A stretch of 64,000 nt of DNA from Medicago truncatula (Eukaryota > Streptophyta > Magnoliopsida > Fabales > Fabaceae), in assembly GCF_003473485.1 (NCBI RefSeq), contig NC_053047.1, forward strand, positions 4,293,001-4,357,000. The letters are read 5' to 3'. The position numbers and the translations under genes were made by a program. Positions 47,201-57,779 of the stretch are shown here, one piece after another. The notes beneath the pieces are model-generated. The model was not told the DNA's origin, searched no databases, and saw only the letters and a list, made by a program, of their open reading frames with translations. Each line of letters opens with the position of its first letter. Position 1 is the stretch's first letter.

Positions 47201-49316
47201 CTCCTTTGCCACTTCTGGTGATGACACAATTGCTTGCCACGCCATTTCTGTGAATTCTTGCTGTGAAACCTGTCATTGCATCAAAACCAAATATAAACCA
47301 CTATACATTGAAGATCCAACCCAACCAGACACAATTGACCCAAATTACAAACAACTCTGATTTGCGCAATTACAAATGAGCTTGAATGTTTGCTTCCTCA
47401 TATTGTGACACGTTTTGGAATTACTAACAAAAACATGTGCAATAATCAAGAGACTTACTACTGTATTCGTAGTATTAAAGTTATAACATAAAAGCTAAGA
47501 TAATGGAAATGAAATATTTAATTCATCAATCTGGAGTGATAAAGAGAGATGTTTTTACAGTCAACACACCTCAACTAACTAGCTACAAGTAATGGTGAAA
47601 TAACAGAAAACCAGAAAAATAACTATGTTTGAACTCTAAAGCAGTCTACATTCTGTAAAAGAATTTGTGTAATAGTGGACTAAGAAGCATCGACATAGCA
47701 CAGGACACATATATGAAATGATCCATATATAAGGACTTGTGAATACATTACTTCTATAGTCAAAAAGAAAAATATGGTTAAATTGTTTTAATATAAACTG
47801 TAAGCCATCTGCATATCAGTTTCATAAGCTATTTTAGAGAGTTATTGAAATGAGGTAGAAACAACTTATAGATATGGCATAAGCTACGTTCACACACTCT
47901 CTTAAGTGATTTCCTGAGTAGATAAGCTAAAATAAGTTATTCATAAATAAATCCAAACTAATCCTTTATATCACAAGATAAACCCATACTAGCTCTTCCA
48001 AACACTCCATAATTGATATTATGAGATAACACAACATTAAAATATGTCTAACACAGATTGCTGGAAAATCACACTTTGTTCAAATTCCGCTACACTACAA
48101 TACTATAGCGTTGCTATAACTGTTATTTGACAACACTTCATACTAAAACGCAATACACGATTTGTTAGAATTCCGCTAAGCTATAACAACACTACTATTT
48201 CCAAGTGTCTATTATCAATGCTTTCTCGATAAGTGGATTATTTTGAATGCACAAGTGTTATGATATCCAAAACTCCTAATATACAAATATATGTCCAACA
48301 CATTGGAAAAAATAGTAGTTTGTTCAAATTTCGCTACACTGCACTGCTATAGTACTCCTATAACCACTATTTGACAACACTTTATACTAAATTGCATAGC
48401 AATTCGTTAAAATTCTGCTATGCTATAACACCGCTATATGACAACATTTCACAAAATTACAACAAGACTACTATTTCTAGGTGGAATTATGCTAGCAACA
48501 CACTCTCTACCACACTTTTCTCAATAAACTCTCTAATTAGTTAAGAATCAAATATTTCTCTCTAATTGGTCAAAATTCAAACCAGTCTCGCTTAATTTAA
48601 GTGGGACCTACATTTGAAATAAGCAATTAGAAAGTGTGTTGAGGAGAGTCTCCTATCTAAAGAGTGTGTTTATATCACTCTTCTTTCAAAGTATCTAATG
48701 TCAATGGTTTCTTAATAAAGAATTACATTATGAAAGCACAGGTGAATTATTTTACACTGTCATCCAACAGAAACCATGTATTCTATCATCCAATAGCAGC
48801 CATTGGCAGTGTAAAATAATTGTACACTATCATGTCCTATGCACTATAATATCCTAATGAGAAAATAGGCTACTCATTGACAGTGAAAAATAAGTGTACA
48901 CTATCATCCAATAAATACCATGTACTCCGTCATTTAATAGCAACCATGTTCACTACACCCTACTTAAACAGTATGACTCGAGAAAGAAATAATTGATTCA
49001 TATTGGATGACAGTGTAAAATCATTTTACACCAACAGAGCATATCCATTAAACTATCATAATTCCTATACACAAGTTTTTACCTTTCCACTTGAATCTGT
49101 ACACCGAACAATAAACTGCTTAGAATTTCTTCTCCTTCTCGAAAACCCATTTGAAAAAGCTTCTCTTTTCTTCAATGGAATCGAATTCAAGGAAGTGGGT
49201 TTCAATTGAGAGGTACAAGAAGCTTGAAACGGACCCAATTGAGCATTGTTTCCGTTCCGGAAAATTGGAACAGAATGATGAAGTATGAGACTTGAAAACG
49301 ACGTCGTTGAAGCCAT
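41239..49316 (-). CDS. CLPB3: Chloroplast ClpB (Hsp100) disaggregase
   Basis: Ten exons: 49083-49316, 47051-47269, 46447-46684, 45912-46107, 45460-45514, 45049-45199, 44003-44311, 43489-43754, 41908-42834 and 41239-41568 (minus strand). They sum to 2925 nt, 974 residues, all with GT-AG borders. Residues 1 to about 75 are a Ser/Arg-rich plastid transit peptide. The Clp N domain follows (about 80-225). AAA+ domain 1 has Walker A GEPGVGKT and Walker [10 protein letters not shown]. The coiled-coil M domain (about 470-600) is rich in E, K and L. AAA+ domain 2 has [13 protein letters not shown] and [11 protein letters not shown]. The C-terminal domain has [10 protein letters not shown]. ClpB hexamers use ATP to thread aggregated proteins, with plastid Hsp70; Arabidopsis CLPB3 is needed for chloroplast development and heat tolerance. 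The gene looks fully functional. The symbol rests on the plastid presequence and on length close to the family. Confidence 0.92.
42905..43305 (-). mobile_element. TRIM-type LTR element in ClpB intron 8
   Basis: Two direct repeats, 42905-43057 and 43148-43305, both start TGTAGAATTG and end TTTACAACA (TG...CA). They enclose only 90 bp. On the minus strand the internal part begins TTCTATCAGAGCTCC, close to the initiator-Met tRNA binding site TGGTATCAGAGC, and ends with the purine tract TTCGAGGGGGAG. This is the layout of a terminal-repeat retrotransposon in miniature. The LTRs have diverged, and the flanks do not show a clear five-base duplication, so it is old. Confidence 0.7.
48050..48480. repeat. 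Degenerate repeat in ClpB intron 1
   Basis: At least two imperfect repeats (about 48055-48200 and 48300-48480) built on TTTGTTCAAATT(C/T)CGCTACACT and TTTGACAACACTT. The same words occur in the F-box upstream region and its copies, so this is a dispersed family. No coding capacity. Confidence 0.5.
48741..49032. mobile_element. MITE in ClpB intron 1
   Basis: The left end (48741-48767) and right end (49003-49032) are inverted, sharing TTTTACACTGTCATCCAA. Related internal words (TACACTATCATCCAATA, GGCAGTGTAAAATAATTGTA) suggest further foldback or nested copies. It ends 50 bp from the donor site of exon 1. A target duplication is not clear to me. Confidence 0.6.
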
Positions 49317-49918
49317 CGTCGGAGAATGAAAACTCCGATCAATTATGCGGCGATGAGAGAGTGAACAGTGAAAGTTTATTGAGAGTTTGAAACCATGGTG
49401 AAGTGTTTGTTGAAATGTGACCACGTTGTTGGGTTTGTTATGTTCGGTGAAGAACACACTACTTACCTTAAACTAGGTTCATACACGTGGCTTTTTTTAA
49501 ATGGATATATTTTTGTTTTTAAATTTGAGATTCATAATTTTTTCAAAAATTGTTATGATAGATTCTTTATTTAAAAATTGTCAAATATAATATCGCACGA
49601 TAAAGAAATGTGATTGAATGTTTGTGTAAAATGATGTTATATGAAAGATGCATGTTTAGTAGTCTTTGTTTACATGTAAATATAATTATTTTGTTAACTA
49701 AAATCGGTATATATGCGAGATTTAAGGATGGACGAATTTCTCTTAGTCAATGACAGATTAGGCGAGTGATATTACAATCAAAAAAGTGTTATACAGTTTT
49801 TTTCTCAACTTAAGGTCTTGAAGACATCCGGCTTAGGGTGTGTTTGGGCTACCTTTTTATTAACTTATCTTCTTAAATTAATAGTTGCGCCAAACAATTT
49901 ATCTAAAAATATTAAGGA
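49317..49918. promoter_or_regulatory. Upstream region of ClpB
   Basis: The ClpB promoter must lie here (the gene reads leftwards from 49316). I could not find a convincing heat-shock element: TTCGGTGAAGAA at about 49443-49454 has three rather than two bases between the TTC and GAA half sites. The rest is AT-rich with no gene. Confidence 0.4.
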
Positions 49919-51650
49919 GCTTATTTCTAATCGATAATAGAAGTATACAACGAGGCATTTAGGTTGTGCCCTGTGTTGTAGCGCCACTAGTTGAATAAAG
50001 TGGTAAGCACAGAGGCATGTTTTAAGGTAGGTAGGACATATTAGACTATATCAATGGATCACATTGTAAGGTAGAAAGTTGATTTTCGAATGTGGGGAGC
50101 AGTGTACCCCCTTAACGACGGAAAACTCACATTTTAGTTGGCACACAATCAAACTTAAGATATTTGGGTGTTTTGGCCTTCTCCCTGGAAGTCTTACTAA
50201 AGTTATAGCATAAGTCTGGCATTGTGCATCCAAACATCTTCGACCCTTCTGGAGGTCCATTTTAAACCCAGTTTTTTTAGTCAATAAATGGTTCAGTTGG
50301 ATGTGAAGGCGACTCAATTTTGTATTAATCTCCTGTTTATTGGTCTTCTTCAACTCCTTCTTGATGCACTCCTCTTCGATCAACAATTTTGTTATCCTCA
50401 TTATAACCTCATGTTGACGACTAAGTATCCTCGTTATGAGTAAGTGTCTTTGAAGTCTTATTTCTTTAACCAGAACTTAGTCAACCAATCAAGCTTATCA
50501 TAACCAAATTTGAAATTATCTTTATAACCCAGATATTCCCCTGTCATGTCACTTAGCGGGAAGACTTTCCAGTTGTAGACTCCACGCAAAGGAGAAGAAA
50601 TGTCGGTAGTGTTTTCAAGAGAAGACATCAACAATATTAAGCACCTTATTTCTAAAAATATTAAGCATCTTATTTCTTATCTACAATATAACTGGACAAT
50701 GAGGCATTTAGCTCGTGCCCCATGTTATATCGATACTAATTGAAGAAAGCGATGAGTACGGAGGCACGTTTTAAGATAGGTAGTTCATATTAGACTATAT
50801 CAATTGATGAAGTAGCTCCTAACATTGTTGATGTTATCGTTTTTCTTACTATTTTAATTTACCAGATTCAAAGATTTAATCTATACATTTGTTACGCAAA
50901 GAATACATATTTCATACCAGAAAAACAAACAAAATGAAAACTTTTCATTAAACAATTACAATCTATAAAAGTTGTTATTTTAGAAAAAGTGATTATTCCA
51001 AAGACTACACTGTCTTCATCTCCATCCTCATTCAACATTCACCACCCATCTCTTTCATTTCCACTGACTCGCTCTGTTTTCATCTTCCATCTTTCAACGC
51101 AGAATCAAAACGTTCAACGCATATTGCATCGTATGTTACACCTTCAATTTCTTCTATAAGAGGAATCATGTCCTATTACCATCGTTGAAGATGTCAACAA
51201 GTTCATTCATTCTTTTCAATATATTTTTTTTGTTATTTATTAGTATTAAACTATGAATTTATGAAATGATTAGTAAAAAATAGCGAATATCTGATAAGAT
51301 ATCTTATCGGGTGAACTTATAGCGGATAGTTGATAGTTTAAAGCATATAAGTTAGCATATTAAATTTGTAGTGGTTGAGTTAGGGGTCCATAACCGCAAC
51401 TTTTGGAAAGATAGGGGTCCAAAAGTGCAATTAAGCCTATTTTTTTCAATTAAGATAACAAAGGTAAAATTGAGAGAAAAAATGATAAGCTATAGGAGCA
51501 TCCACAATAGAGACCCTTGCATTTGAGGTCTTAAACGGGTCTCATAAAGACATATCACCTTTTGTTTTTTTTATTTTTAATAAGAGTACCTAACAGCTAC
51601 TCAACCACTCCAATGGAGATCCTCCATCAAAATGTCTAAATGGGTCCCAC
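49919..51650. repeat. Region with a pair of direct repeats and remnant open frames
   Basis: About 150 bp at 49918-50065 recurs at 50655-50805 (GAGGCATTTAG, GGCA(T/C)GTTTTAAG and ATTAGACTATATCAAT in both). Between them, on the minus strand, are open stretches at 50051-50401 and about 50460-50630 (SPLRGVYNWKVFPLSDMTG). They could be remnants of one transposon gene; I recognise no domain. Nothing else is supported up to 51650. Confidence 0.4.
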
Positions 51651-51654
51651 CAAT

Positions 51655-52215
51655 AACTATTTACATTTTATAGGGATTATTTTGAAAGACCATTTTTAAA
51701 AAAAAGTTTTCCAAATACAGACTATTCTTACAAAGTAGAATATTATGGAGGATAAAAATTACCATTAATATTTTATAGGGACTAAACTTAAAAACTTATG
51801 ATTTTGTAGGACTAAAAACATATTTATTAAGACCGGATGCTACCATTCCACTTGATTTTTGTACTTCCTTTCTTTGATAAGGTGTATTTAATTTTGAGAA
51901 CTTACATTGGATTAATCTAGGTGAGAATCTTGTCAAAAAAAATCTAGGTGAGAATGATTTTATGCCTTAACATTTTGGAGATTGAATTTCAAGAAAGTCA
52001 AGACATCATAAACCGTTGATAATGTCACCTCATGTGATGCATATCCTGGTACCAATATTCTCAAGTCACACCTTGAACATTTATTTCTTGAACATTGGTT
52101 AAAAACATCAAATTCAAATGTTTGGCAACACATGTAGATTAATGATTGTGGCCTCCATCAAATGTTACATATAAATCAAATCAAACACTATTAACAAAGC
52201 TTATTCTAATATTTG
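51655..52215. repeat. Duplicated block, copy 1
   Basis: Paralogous to 54865-54930 plus 55401-55493 plus 56221-56640. This copy lacks the two insertions found in copy 2 and so serves as the empty-site reference. With the peptide gene downstream it forms a duplicated unit of roughly 1.5 kb before insertions. Confidence 0.8.
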
Positions 52216-52439
52216 AATGAAATTCATATTTATGAGAAAAAGTGCAATTAAGTCATATATTTAATAATTATAACAAATATTTTTTATATTTAATTAATCT
52301 AATTTCTAAAAATTATTTTTACATAATGACAAAAAAAAAAAAATTGAACAAGCCAAAATGGAATTATATAACCATAAACATATCAATTCCAAAAACACAA
52401 GGCGGGCCTAAGAAACCACTGAAAATTTACAAAGTGTAG

Positions 52440-52645
52440 CAGTGTTGCAACATAAGAACAAAAAGCAGTTAGCCTATGCCCAAACAAGCTAAAGGGCTCG
52501 ACTACCACCTCTGAGTACCAAAACCAAATGTGGCTTTCTTAGCTTTCAGCCAACCTAAAGACAACATTTTAACCTTATCCAACAACCGGGGAGTAGGAGT
52601 TGCATCATTATTAAACAGACGATTGTTTCGTTCATTCCACACAAC
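52440..52645 (-). mobile_element. 3' end of an L1-type LINE
   Basis: The minus strand from 52640 to about 52500 reads AWVVWNERNNRLFNND, then RLLDKVKMLSLGWLKAKKA and a stop. This is the typical C-terminal end of plant LINE reverse-transcriptase polyproteins (W-x-ERN-x-R-x-F followed by a W-containing helix). Only this tail and part of a 3' UTR are present, as expected of a truncated or eroded copy. The copy-2 block lacks it. Confidence 0.7.
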
Positions 52646-52903
52646 CCAGGCACAAAGAAGTCATATTAGCTGCAGAAACGAACGTCTAGCTTTACCACCA
52701 CCTATCATATGAGTAAACTTCACTAAATGATCAAAATGATTGTTTCTTACGTTTGTTTGATTCGTAAGTCTTTCTTCCTATTAGCAAATCAATTAAACAA
52801 AATCAATATCCTTAAAATTTTACTTAATGTGACAAAATGAATAACTCCAAAGATTTGCACACAATTAATTTGTCCAATTTTTACTATGTTAGGTTTTCAA
52901 CCT

Positions 52904-52914
52904 CTATATATAAA
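52904..52914 (+). promoter_or_regulatory. TATA box of the small peptide gene
   Basis: CTATATATAAA lies 82 bp before the ATG at 52996, a normal distance for a short leader. The frameshifted paralogue has the weaker TGTATAAATA at about 57491-57500, at a similar distance. Confidence 0.55.
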
Positions 52915-52995
52915 TAAGTACAAACATGTCTTAGCCAAAACCACCAGAATTTGTTTTCTTTGCACACAAAAAAAAAATACCTTTGTCAAGCTACT

Positions 52996-53178
52996 ATGGA
53001 AAAAACATTGAAAACAATGATGAAGTTGATGTTGTTATTTGTTGCTATTGTAACTATCCTAGTGGAAGTTGTTCATGGTGCAAGAAGACTCGAAGAAGAT
53101 TATTGTGTGCCATTGATCGAAGCTTGTATAGTAAACCCTAAATGTTGTCCTCCTCCAGGACCTCCACCTCCTTATTAA
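52996..53178 (+). CDS. Small secreted Cys/Pro-rich peptide
   Basis: A 60-residue product. I chose the ATG at 52996 because the open frame upstream begins with TTG and the paralogue aligns from this ATG. Residues 1 to about 28 form a signal peptide (MEKTLKTMMK, then LMLLFVAIVTILVEVVHG). The predicted mature part is about 32 residues: ARRLEEDY, then cysteines spaced C-x6-C-x5-CC, and a polyproline end PPPGPPPPY. Four cysteines could give two disulphides. It resembles the secreted-peptide genes common in legumes, but the spacing is not the usual nodule NCR pattern, so I do not assign it to that family. The role is unknown. Confidence 0.6.
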   Translation: MEKTLKTMMKLMLLFVAIVTILVEVVHGARRLEEDYCVPLIEACIVNPKCCPPPGPPPPY

Positions 53179-53179
53179 A

Positions 53180-53730
53180 ATTCTTGCGATGGTCTAATCA
53201 CTCTAATAAAAGTTCTCTCGTGGAACTGTTTCATTTGCTGGGAAGGTAAAAATACAATCATATATTGTACGTGGATTAGAGTATCTCTTGTAGTCTTTTT
53301 AATCAAAAATTGTTTGCTTATAAAATAAAGCATAAAAAATAAAATCTTAGCACTTTTTTATATTTCTAGTACTACAATCAGTTTTAGTTTGAGAATTATG
53401 GGAGGATTATTTCTTATGTAATAAATTGAAATTATATGATTTATGATTAATTATTCCTTTTTTGTATGTTACATTTTATATTTTATCTTCTACAATATAT
53501 TGAAACCAAAATGTGAATCATAGCAGTATCATCTCAATTCAATGTGATACCAAGATCATGATTCAGGTCTCTTCCCTCTTATCCAGAGGTCATAAGTTTA
53601 AATTTAACTTTAAGAACGTAGTGTCAAAATTTTTATGAAGAGTTTTATCATTCATTGTAATTGCATCTGATCCATGAATTAAATTTTGCAAATGCACATA
53701 GAAAATATCGTAATTAAAAAACAAATTGAT
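53180..53730. other. 3' flank of the peptide gene
   Basis: AATAAA occurs near 53325. Otherwise AT-rich, with no gene. Confidence 0.35.
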
Positions 53731-53741
53731 CATTGTTTTAT

Positions 53742-54027
53742 GGGTTAATAGTGTTTTTCACCCCTGTAATATATGTCATTTCCGATTTTCGCCCCTATAA
53801 AATTTTCGGTTTGATTTGCACCCTCGTAAAATTTTTATTTTCCGGAAAACACCCTTAATAGGCCATTCAAAAACCAAAATTTCTTGAAAAAAAATTCTGA
53901 AAATGGCCTATTAGTGGTGTTTTCTGGAAAATAAAAATTTTACGAGGGTGCAAATCAAACCGAAAATTTTATAGGGGCCAAAACTGAAAATGACATATAT
54001 TGCAGGGGTGAAAAACACTATTAACCC
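53742..54027. mobile_element. Foldback MITE with 9-bp target duplication
   Basis: The two halves are near-perfect inverted copies, with GGGTTAATAGTG at the left end and CACTATTAACCC at the right, joined by a short loop near 53870-53905. TTGTTTTAT flanks it at 53733-53741 and 54028-54036. Total 286 bp. There is no coding capacity. A single-stranded copy would fold into a hairpin over about 125 bp per arm. Confidence 0.88.
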
Positions 54028-54227
54028 TTGTTTTATATATAGTTATTATTGATTTTGTCACTAACCTAGTAGCTAGAAATTTACTCCTTAAAATAAATAA
54101 ATGGAGAATCTTGAGGTTTAAACCCCGCCCTTATATATATAATACGATGTCCCTAGCAGCAACTAAGATATAATTAGTTCTTTAATAACCGTAAAAACTA
54201 TATTTTACCTTAATATAAGAACGATTC

Positions 54228-54360
54228 AATCCCCGTGAGCTTAGCTCAGTTGGTAGGGATATTGCATATTATATGCAGGGGCTGGGGTTCGAACCACAGA
54301 CACTCCACAATTTAATTGTGTGAGCTCTGGCCACTAGGCTACTTGACCAAAAAAAAAAAA
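54228..54360 (+). mobile_element. tRNA-derived SINE
   Basis: Starts with the A-box-like GTGAGCTTAGCTCAGTTGG, then B-box-like GGTTCGAACC, and ends in twelve A residues. GAACGATTC flanks it at 54219-54227 and 54361-54369, extending imperfectly to AAGAACGATTC(C)AAT. Same family as the SINE at 25339-25431, with a longer 3' part. Confidence 0.85.
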
Positions 54361-54369
54361 GAACGATTC

Positions 54370-54780
54370 CAATCATTTAATTAAAAAAAAATCTATTCTC
54401 ATCAAGATATTTTATGAGTTAAAATGGTTAATCCATTTCAAAGGACTATTTTGGGATTTTCATATTTCTATCATCATCATCTCACAAGGTTTTTAATGAG
54501 ATCAACAATTTTAATGATATCATTTTTTTTATTCTATCAAAGATGTCAACATTATTGGGTTTCTTATGAGACTTGTTTAGAGTAATTGTAGCTGTAAGGG
54601 GAAACGATTTCATTTCTCATCATATAATTTGTTTCTCTCTTTGGGATATTTTTCGATTTGAGAATGTAACACACCTCTTAAATGGTTATCCATTTTTGGG
54701 ATAAAATGAAATGTTGACACCCACCCAATTCTAGCAAATTTCAATAAGATAGATGTTGTTCTTTCAAAATAAAGTAGGGT
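54370..54780. other. AT-rich intergenic region
   Basis: No gene or clear repeat seen. Confidence 0.3.
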
Positions 54781-54784
54781 TATT

Positions 54785-55493
54785 TATGTTTTTAGTCTCT
54801 GTAAAATTACAAACTTTTAAGTTTAATCCTTACAAAATTTTTATTCACTTTTAGTTCCTATTTACATTTTATAGGGACTATTTTGGAAAACTATTTTTTG
54901 TAAAAAGTTTTCAAAATAGAGACTATTCTTACTGAGCTGATGAGAAGGTGACTGCCGGTGCTTTGAATGCGGCGATTTTAGTGGTGGTGAAATGCGCCAA
55001 AATGCTTCTTGGAGCGGATGGGGTGTGTGTACCTGCAGGCACTCCGACACTCAAGTAAGTAGAGATCAGAGAGAGTGAGGGTTTAGAGGAAGAGATAGAT
55101 TCTACCTTGGGGACTGCATTGAATCCTCTATTTATAGAGGTGGAGGGCTGCAAAGCCGTTACAATGGCACACCTTGCTCTGGCGGTTACAAAATCGTGAG
55201 AAGTGTAACCGCTAGGGCGTTTATTGCGGGAACGTGCATAGAGACGTTGTGGTTCGTTTGAACCAGTCTCTTTCGCTCCGTGCACCCCCCTTGCGTGAAA
55301 GGGGTGTGTCACAAGTAACTTTGTCAAACGTGGTGTTTTGGGCTTTGAATGATATTGGGCCTAAGTAAATGGGCCAAATGTCCTTTTGGCCGATCGAGAA
55401 CAAAGTAGAATATTATGGAGGACTAAAATTACCATTGATATTTTATAGGGATTAAACTTAAAAACTTGTGATTTTGTAGGACTAAAAACATAT
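54785..55493. mobile_element. Older foldback repeat containing a later insertion
   Basis: The ends (ATGTTTTTAGTCTCTGTAAAA at left, and the inverse near 55460-55493 ending GGACTAAAAACATAT) are inverted, and inner words such as AAACTTTTAAGTTTAATCC are inverted too. The centre is split by the 470-bp insertion at 54931-55400. The right-hand part of the repeat is also in the copy-1 block (51655-51835), so this element predates the block duplication. Confidence 0.55.
54931..55400 (-). mobile_element. LTR-like insertion, absent from the paralogous block
   Basis: Copy 1 (about 51722-51748) reads GACTATTCTTACAAAGTAG without interruption. Copy 2 has about 470 bp between CTTAC and AAAGTAG. The insert is GC-richer and has a minus-strand TATA-like CTCTATAAATAGAGG and the word CTTGAGTGTCGGAGTGCC, matching the order seen at 26020-26440. 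It may be a solo LTR or similar. A target duplication is not clear. Confidence 0.6.
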
Positions 55494-56220
55494 AAATTCT
55501 GCTCTCCCCCTGCACTTTTCGCCCGTATCCTGCAACCATGACAAAAATACCCCTGCGTTACTTAAGTACTTAACTCGCGCTGCGTGAGTTAAGTTACGCA
55601 CCTTATATTTTTGTGTGACGCTGGTTTCTTCTTCTCCATCGTTCTTCGTTCAGCAGAGTTCATGTTCCTCGGTGGCTTTGTTGATTTGAATGGATAACGA
55701 TTTATTATGTTTAATCCCGTTTTAATACTCTCCTTACAACGAAGATGCTCCATCAAATCGATAATTGCTAAATGATTTTGATGAGTCGGTGGACTTTGTC
55801 ATTGATTTGTTTGAGATTGTTTTCAAACTGGTTGATGTTTCCAAGAATGATCAAAGTGATAATTGTTATCTGATGTTATACCAATGATCATTTTTATGCT
55901 TTATTGGGTTCCCCTCATGTTAATCACTTCCCTACGAGGCCTGTACCACTTTACCAAACATGCTGCAAGCTCCTTCACAAAGCAAAGTATAACTAAACTA
56001 ACAATAGTGCAAGAAGCATTTTTGTGTTTTGAAAAAAGAAGAAGAAACCAGTGTGACTTGTATAAGTTAACTCATGCAGTGTTCTTCACGTACGTTACTT
56101 AAGTGACACAGCGTTAGTTAACTAATACATAGTTTTACACTTGCGTTAGTTAACTAACCATGAGTATTTTAGGCAAGGCTGCAGGAAGCGAATGTTTTTT
56201 CTAGGTGAAGAGCAAAATTC
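55494..56220. mobile_element. MITE of the same family as 7835-8390, with 9-bp target duplication
   Basis: AAAACATAT flanks it at 55485-55493 and 56221-56229. The copy-1 block has a single AAAACATAT (about 51824-51832), an exact empty site. Ends AAATTCTGCTCT and GAGCAAAATTC match the GAATTCTGCTCT ends of the 7.8-kb element with substitutions. Internal palindromic words built on TTAACTCGCG/GCGTGAGTTAA and ACTTAAGT are shared. The middle (about 55625-56040) differs from the other element and may be captured sequence. It has a 79-codon open frame with no known domain. Confidence 0.88.
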
Positions 56221-56640
56221 AAAACATATATATTAAGACGCATTCCACTTGATTTTTGTACTTCCTTTCTTTCAGAAGGTGTATTTAATTTTGAGAACTT
56301 ACATTGGATTAATCTAGGTGAGAATCTTGTAAAAAAAAATCTAGGTGAGAATGATTTTATGCCTTAACATTTTGGAGATTGAATTTCAAGAAAGTCAAGA
56401 CCATCATAAACCGTTGATAATGTCACCTCATGTGATGCATATCCTGGTTGGATGCTACCAATATTCTCAAGTCGCACCTTGAAGATTTATTTCTTGAACA
56501 TTGGTTAAAAACATTAAATTCAAATGTTCGGCAACACATATAGATTAATGATTGTGGCCTCCATCAAATGTTACATATAAATCAAATCAAACACTATTAA
56601 GAAGCTTATTCTAATATTTGAATTAAATTCATATTCGTGG
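56221..56640. repeat. Duplicated block, copy 2 (right part)
   Basis: Paralogous to 51833-52215, differing by scattered substitutions and a few short indels. It ends where copy 2 diverges into unrelated DNA. Confidence 0.8.
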
Positions 56641-57385
56641 TTTATTTTTTTATATATATATATATGAAATGACAATAGTTACTTGAGATGGTTTGTTGCT
56701 TCAGTTGTTCTGACGGTCTGGCATCATATTGTTTCAAGACTTCATTGTGGTTACAACTTAGTGAAGGCATTCTAGAAGGAAGACAGTCTCTTGGTTTATT
56801 TATAGTATTGTGAAGGTGCTCTCCTATTAGTTCATATATCTGCTCCTGAGATTGCTTCAGATTTGGTTCATCCTATTTAGAGAAACTAAACTTGAGATAC
56901 ACGTTATCGCCTACCCTATTTAAATCCATTCTTTAAGGCTACAAACGACTAACTGTTTGTCTTATAGTTTGTTGCTGTTAAAGACAACAGAGCACATAGG
57001 CACTGTTGAATTTATGACGTGAGAATAATGAATCTGAGACCTTGTGATGAGTACAAAAATGAGATACAGAATTGTGAGTGGATTTTTCCCTATGATTAAA
57101 GTACGAATAATAGGTATGGTACGGGTACAAGTACGGGTATTGAAGTTGCTACCTACACGAACATGAGTTTGGTTACAATAGTACCCTACCTCACCTTATC
57201 AATTGTGCATTGTCATCCCTAGTTTGATTCGTATCCATTAAAAAAAATTAAATAAAGAAGGGTACCAATCAATCAATTATTAATTATAAATCAATAAATA
57301 TATTTTTTATAGAGTAAGTTTATTCTTTAACTAGTAAAAAATAGTCAATATCTTTAAACTTTTTCTATTTTTTTTTTGGACCATT
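56641..57385. other. Inserted or unrelated DNA in copy 2
   Basis: Copy 1 has a LINE tail in this interval; copy 2 has unrelated sequence, with a short (TA)n tract near 56650. I recognise no gene. Homology with copy 1 resumes at about 57390. Confidence 0.35.
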
Positions 57386-57565
57386 TTTAATTTTTTTGCT
57401 TAATGTGATAAAATGTATAATTTCAAGATTTGAACACAATTAATGGACAATTTTTTCCAATTTTGAGTATATGTTAGAATTTCAATCTCTTTGTATAAAT
57501 AAGTACACACATGCTTAGCTATGCCACAAGAATTTGTTTTCTTTAAAAAAACACCTCAAGTTATA

Positions 57566-57735
57566 ATGGAGATAACATTGAAAATGATGTTGTCGTTGAT
57601 GTTGGTGTTTGTTGCAATTGCAATTATATCCTGGTGGAAGTTCATGGGGCACAAAGACTTGATGTTATTTTTGAGCCATTAAAGCCAGAAGCTTGCATGT
57701 TAGACCCAAAATGTTGCCTTTTTAAATGCTTAGCT
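57566..57735 (+). pseudogene. Frameshifted paralogue of the small Cys/Pro peptide
   Basis: ATG at 57566 aligns with the start at 52996 and the signal-peptide codons are conserved (LMLVFVAIAI). A single-base insertion near 57629 shifts frame before the mature part and leads to a TAA. In the shifted frame the mature part still reads LVEVHGAQRLD, then EACMLDPKCC, so the Cys-x5-CC spacing survives while the first Cys and the proline tail are lost. Confidence 0.75.
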
Positions 57736-57779
57736 CTTTTTATATTTCTAGTGCTATATCCTATATTTTATTAAGGATT

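Noticed and set aside
49440-49456. Heat-shock element in the ClpB promoter
   Set aside because: The TTC and GAA half sites are separated by three bases, not two, and no third unit is in register.
49065-49457. ClpB start further upstream than 49316
   Set aside because: The open frame continues upstream, but the ATG at 49316 is followed by a typical transit peptide and upstream codons look like untranslated leader.
52951-52995. Extended N-terminus of the small peptide (MFSLHTKKKY)
   Set aside because: That frame starts with TTG, and the signal peptide and paralogue both begin at the ATG at 52996.
54236-54310. Possible tRNA gene (GCTTAGCTCAGTTGG and GGTTCGAACC)
   Set aside because: A and B boxes fit but there is no pairing acceptor stem or anticodon arm. 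The poly(A) tail and flanking target duplication identify a SINE. The same applies to the minus-strand match at 25339-25431.
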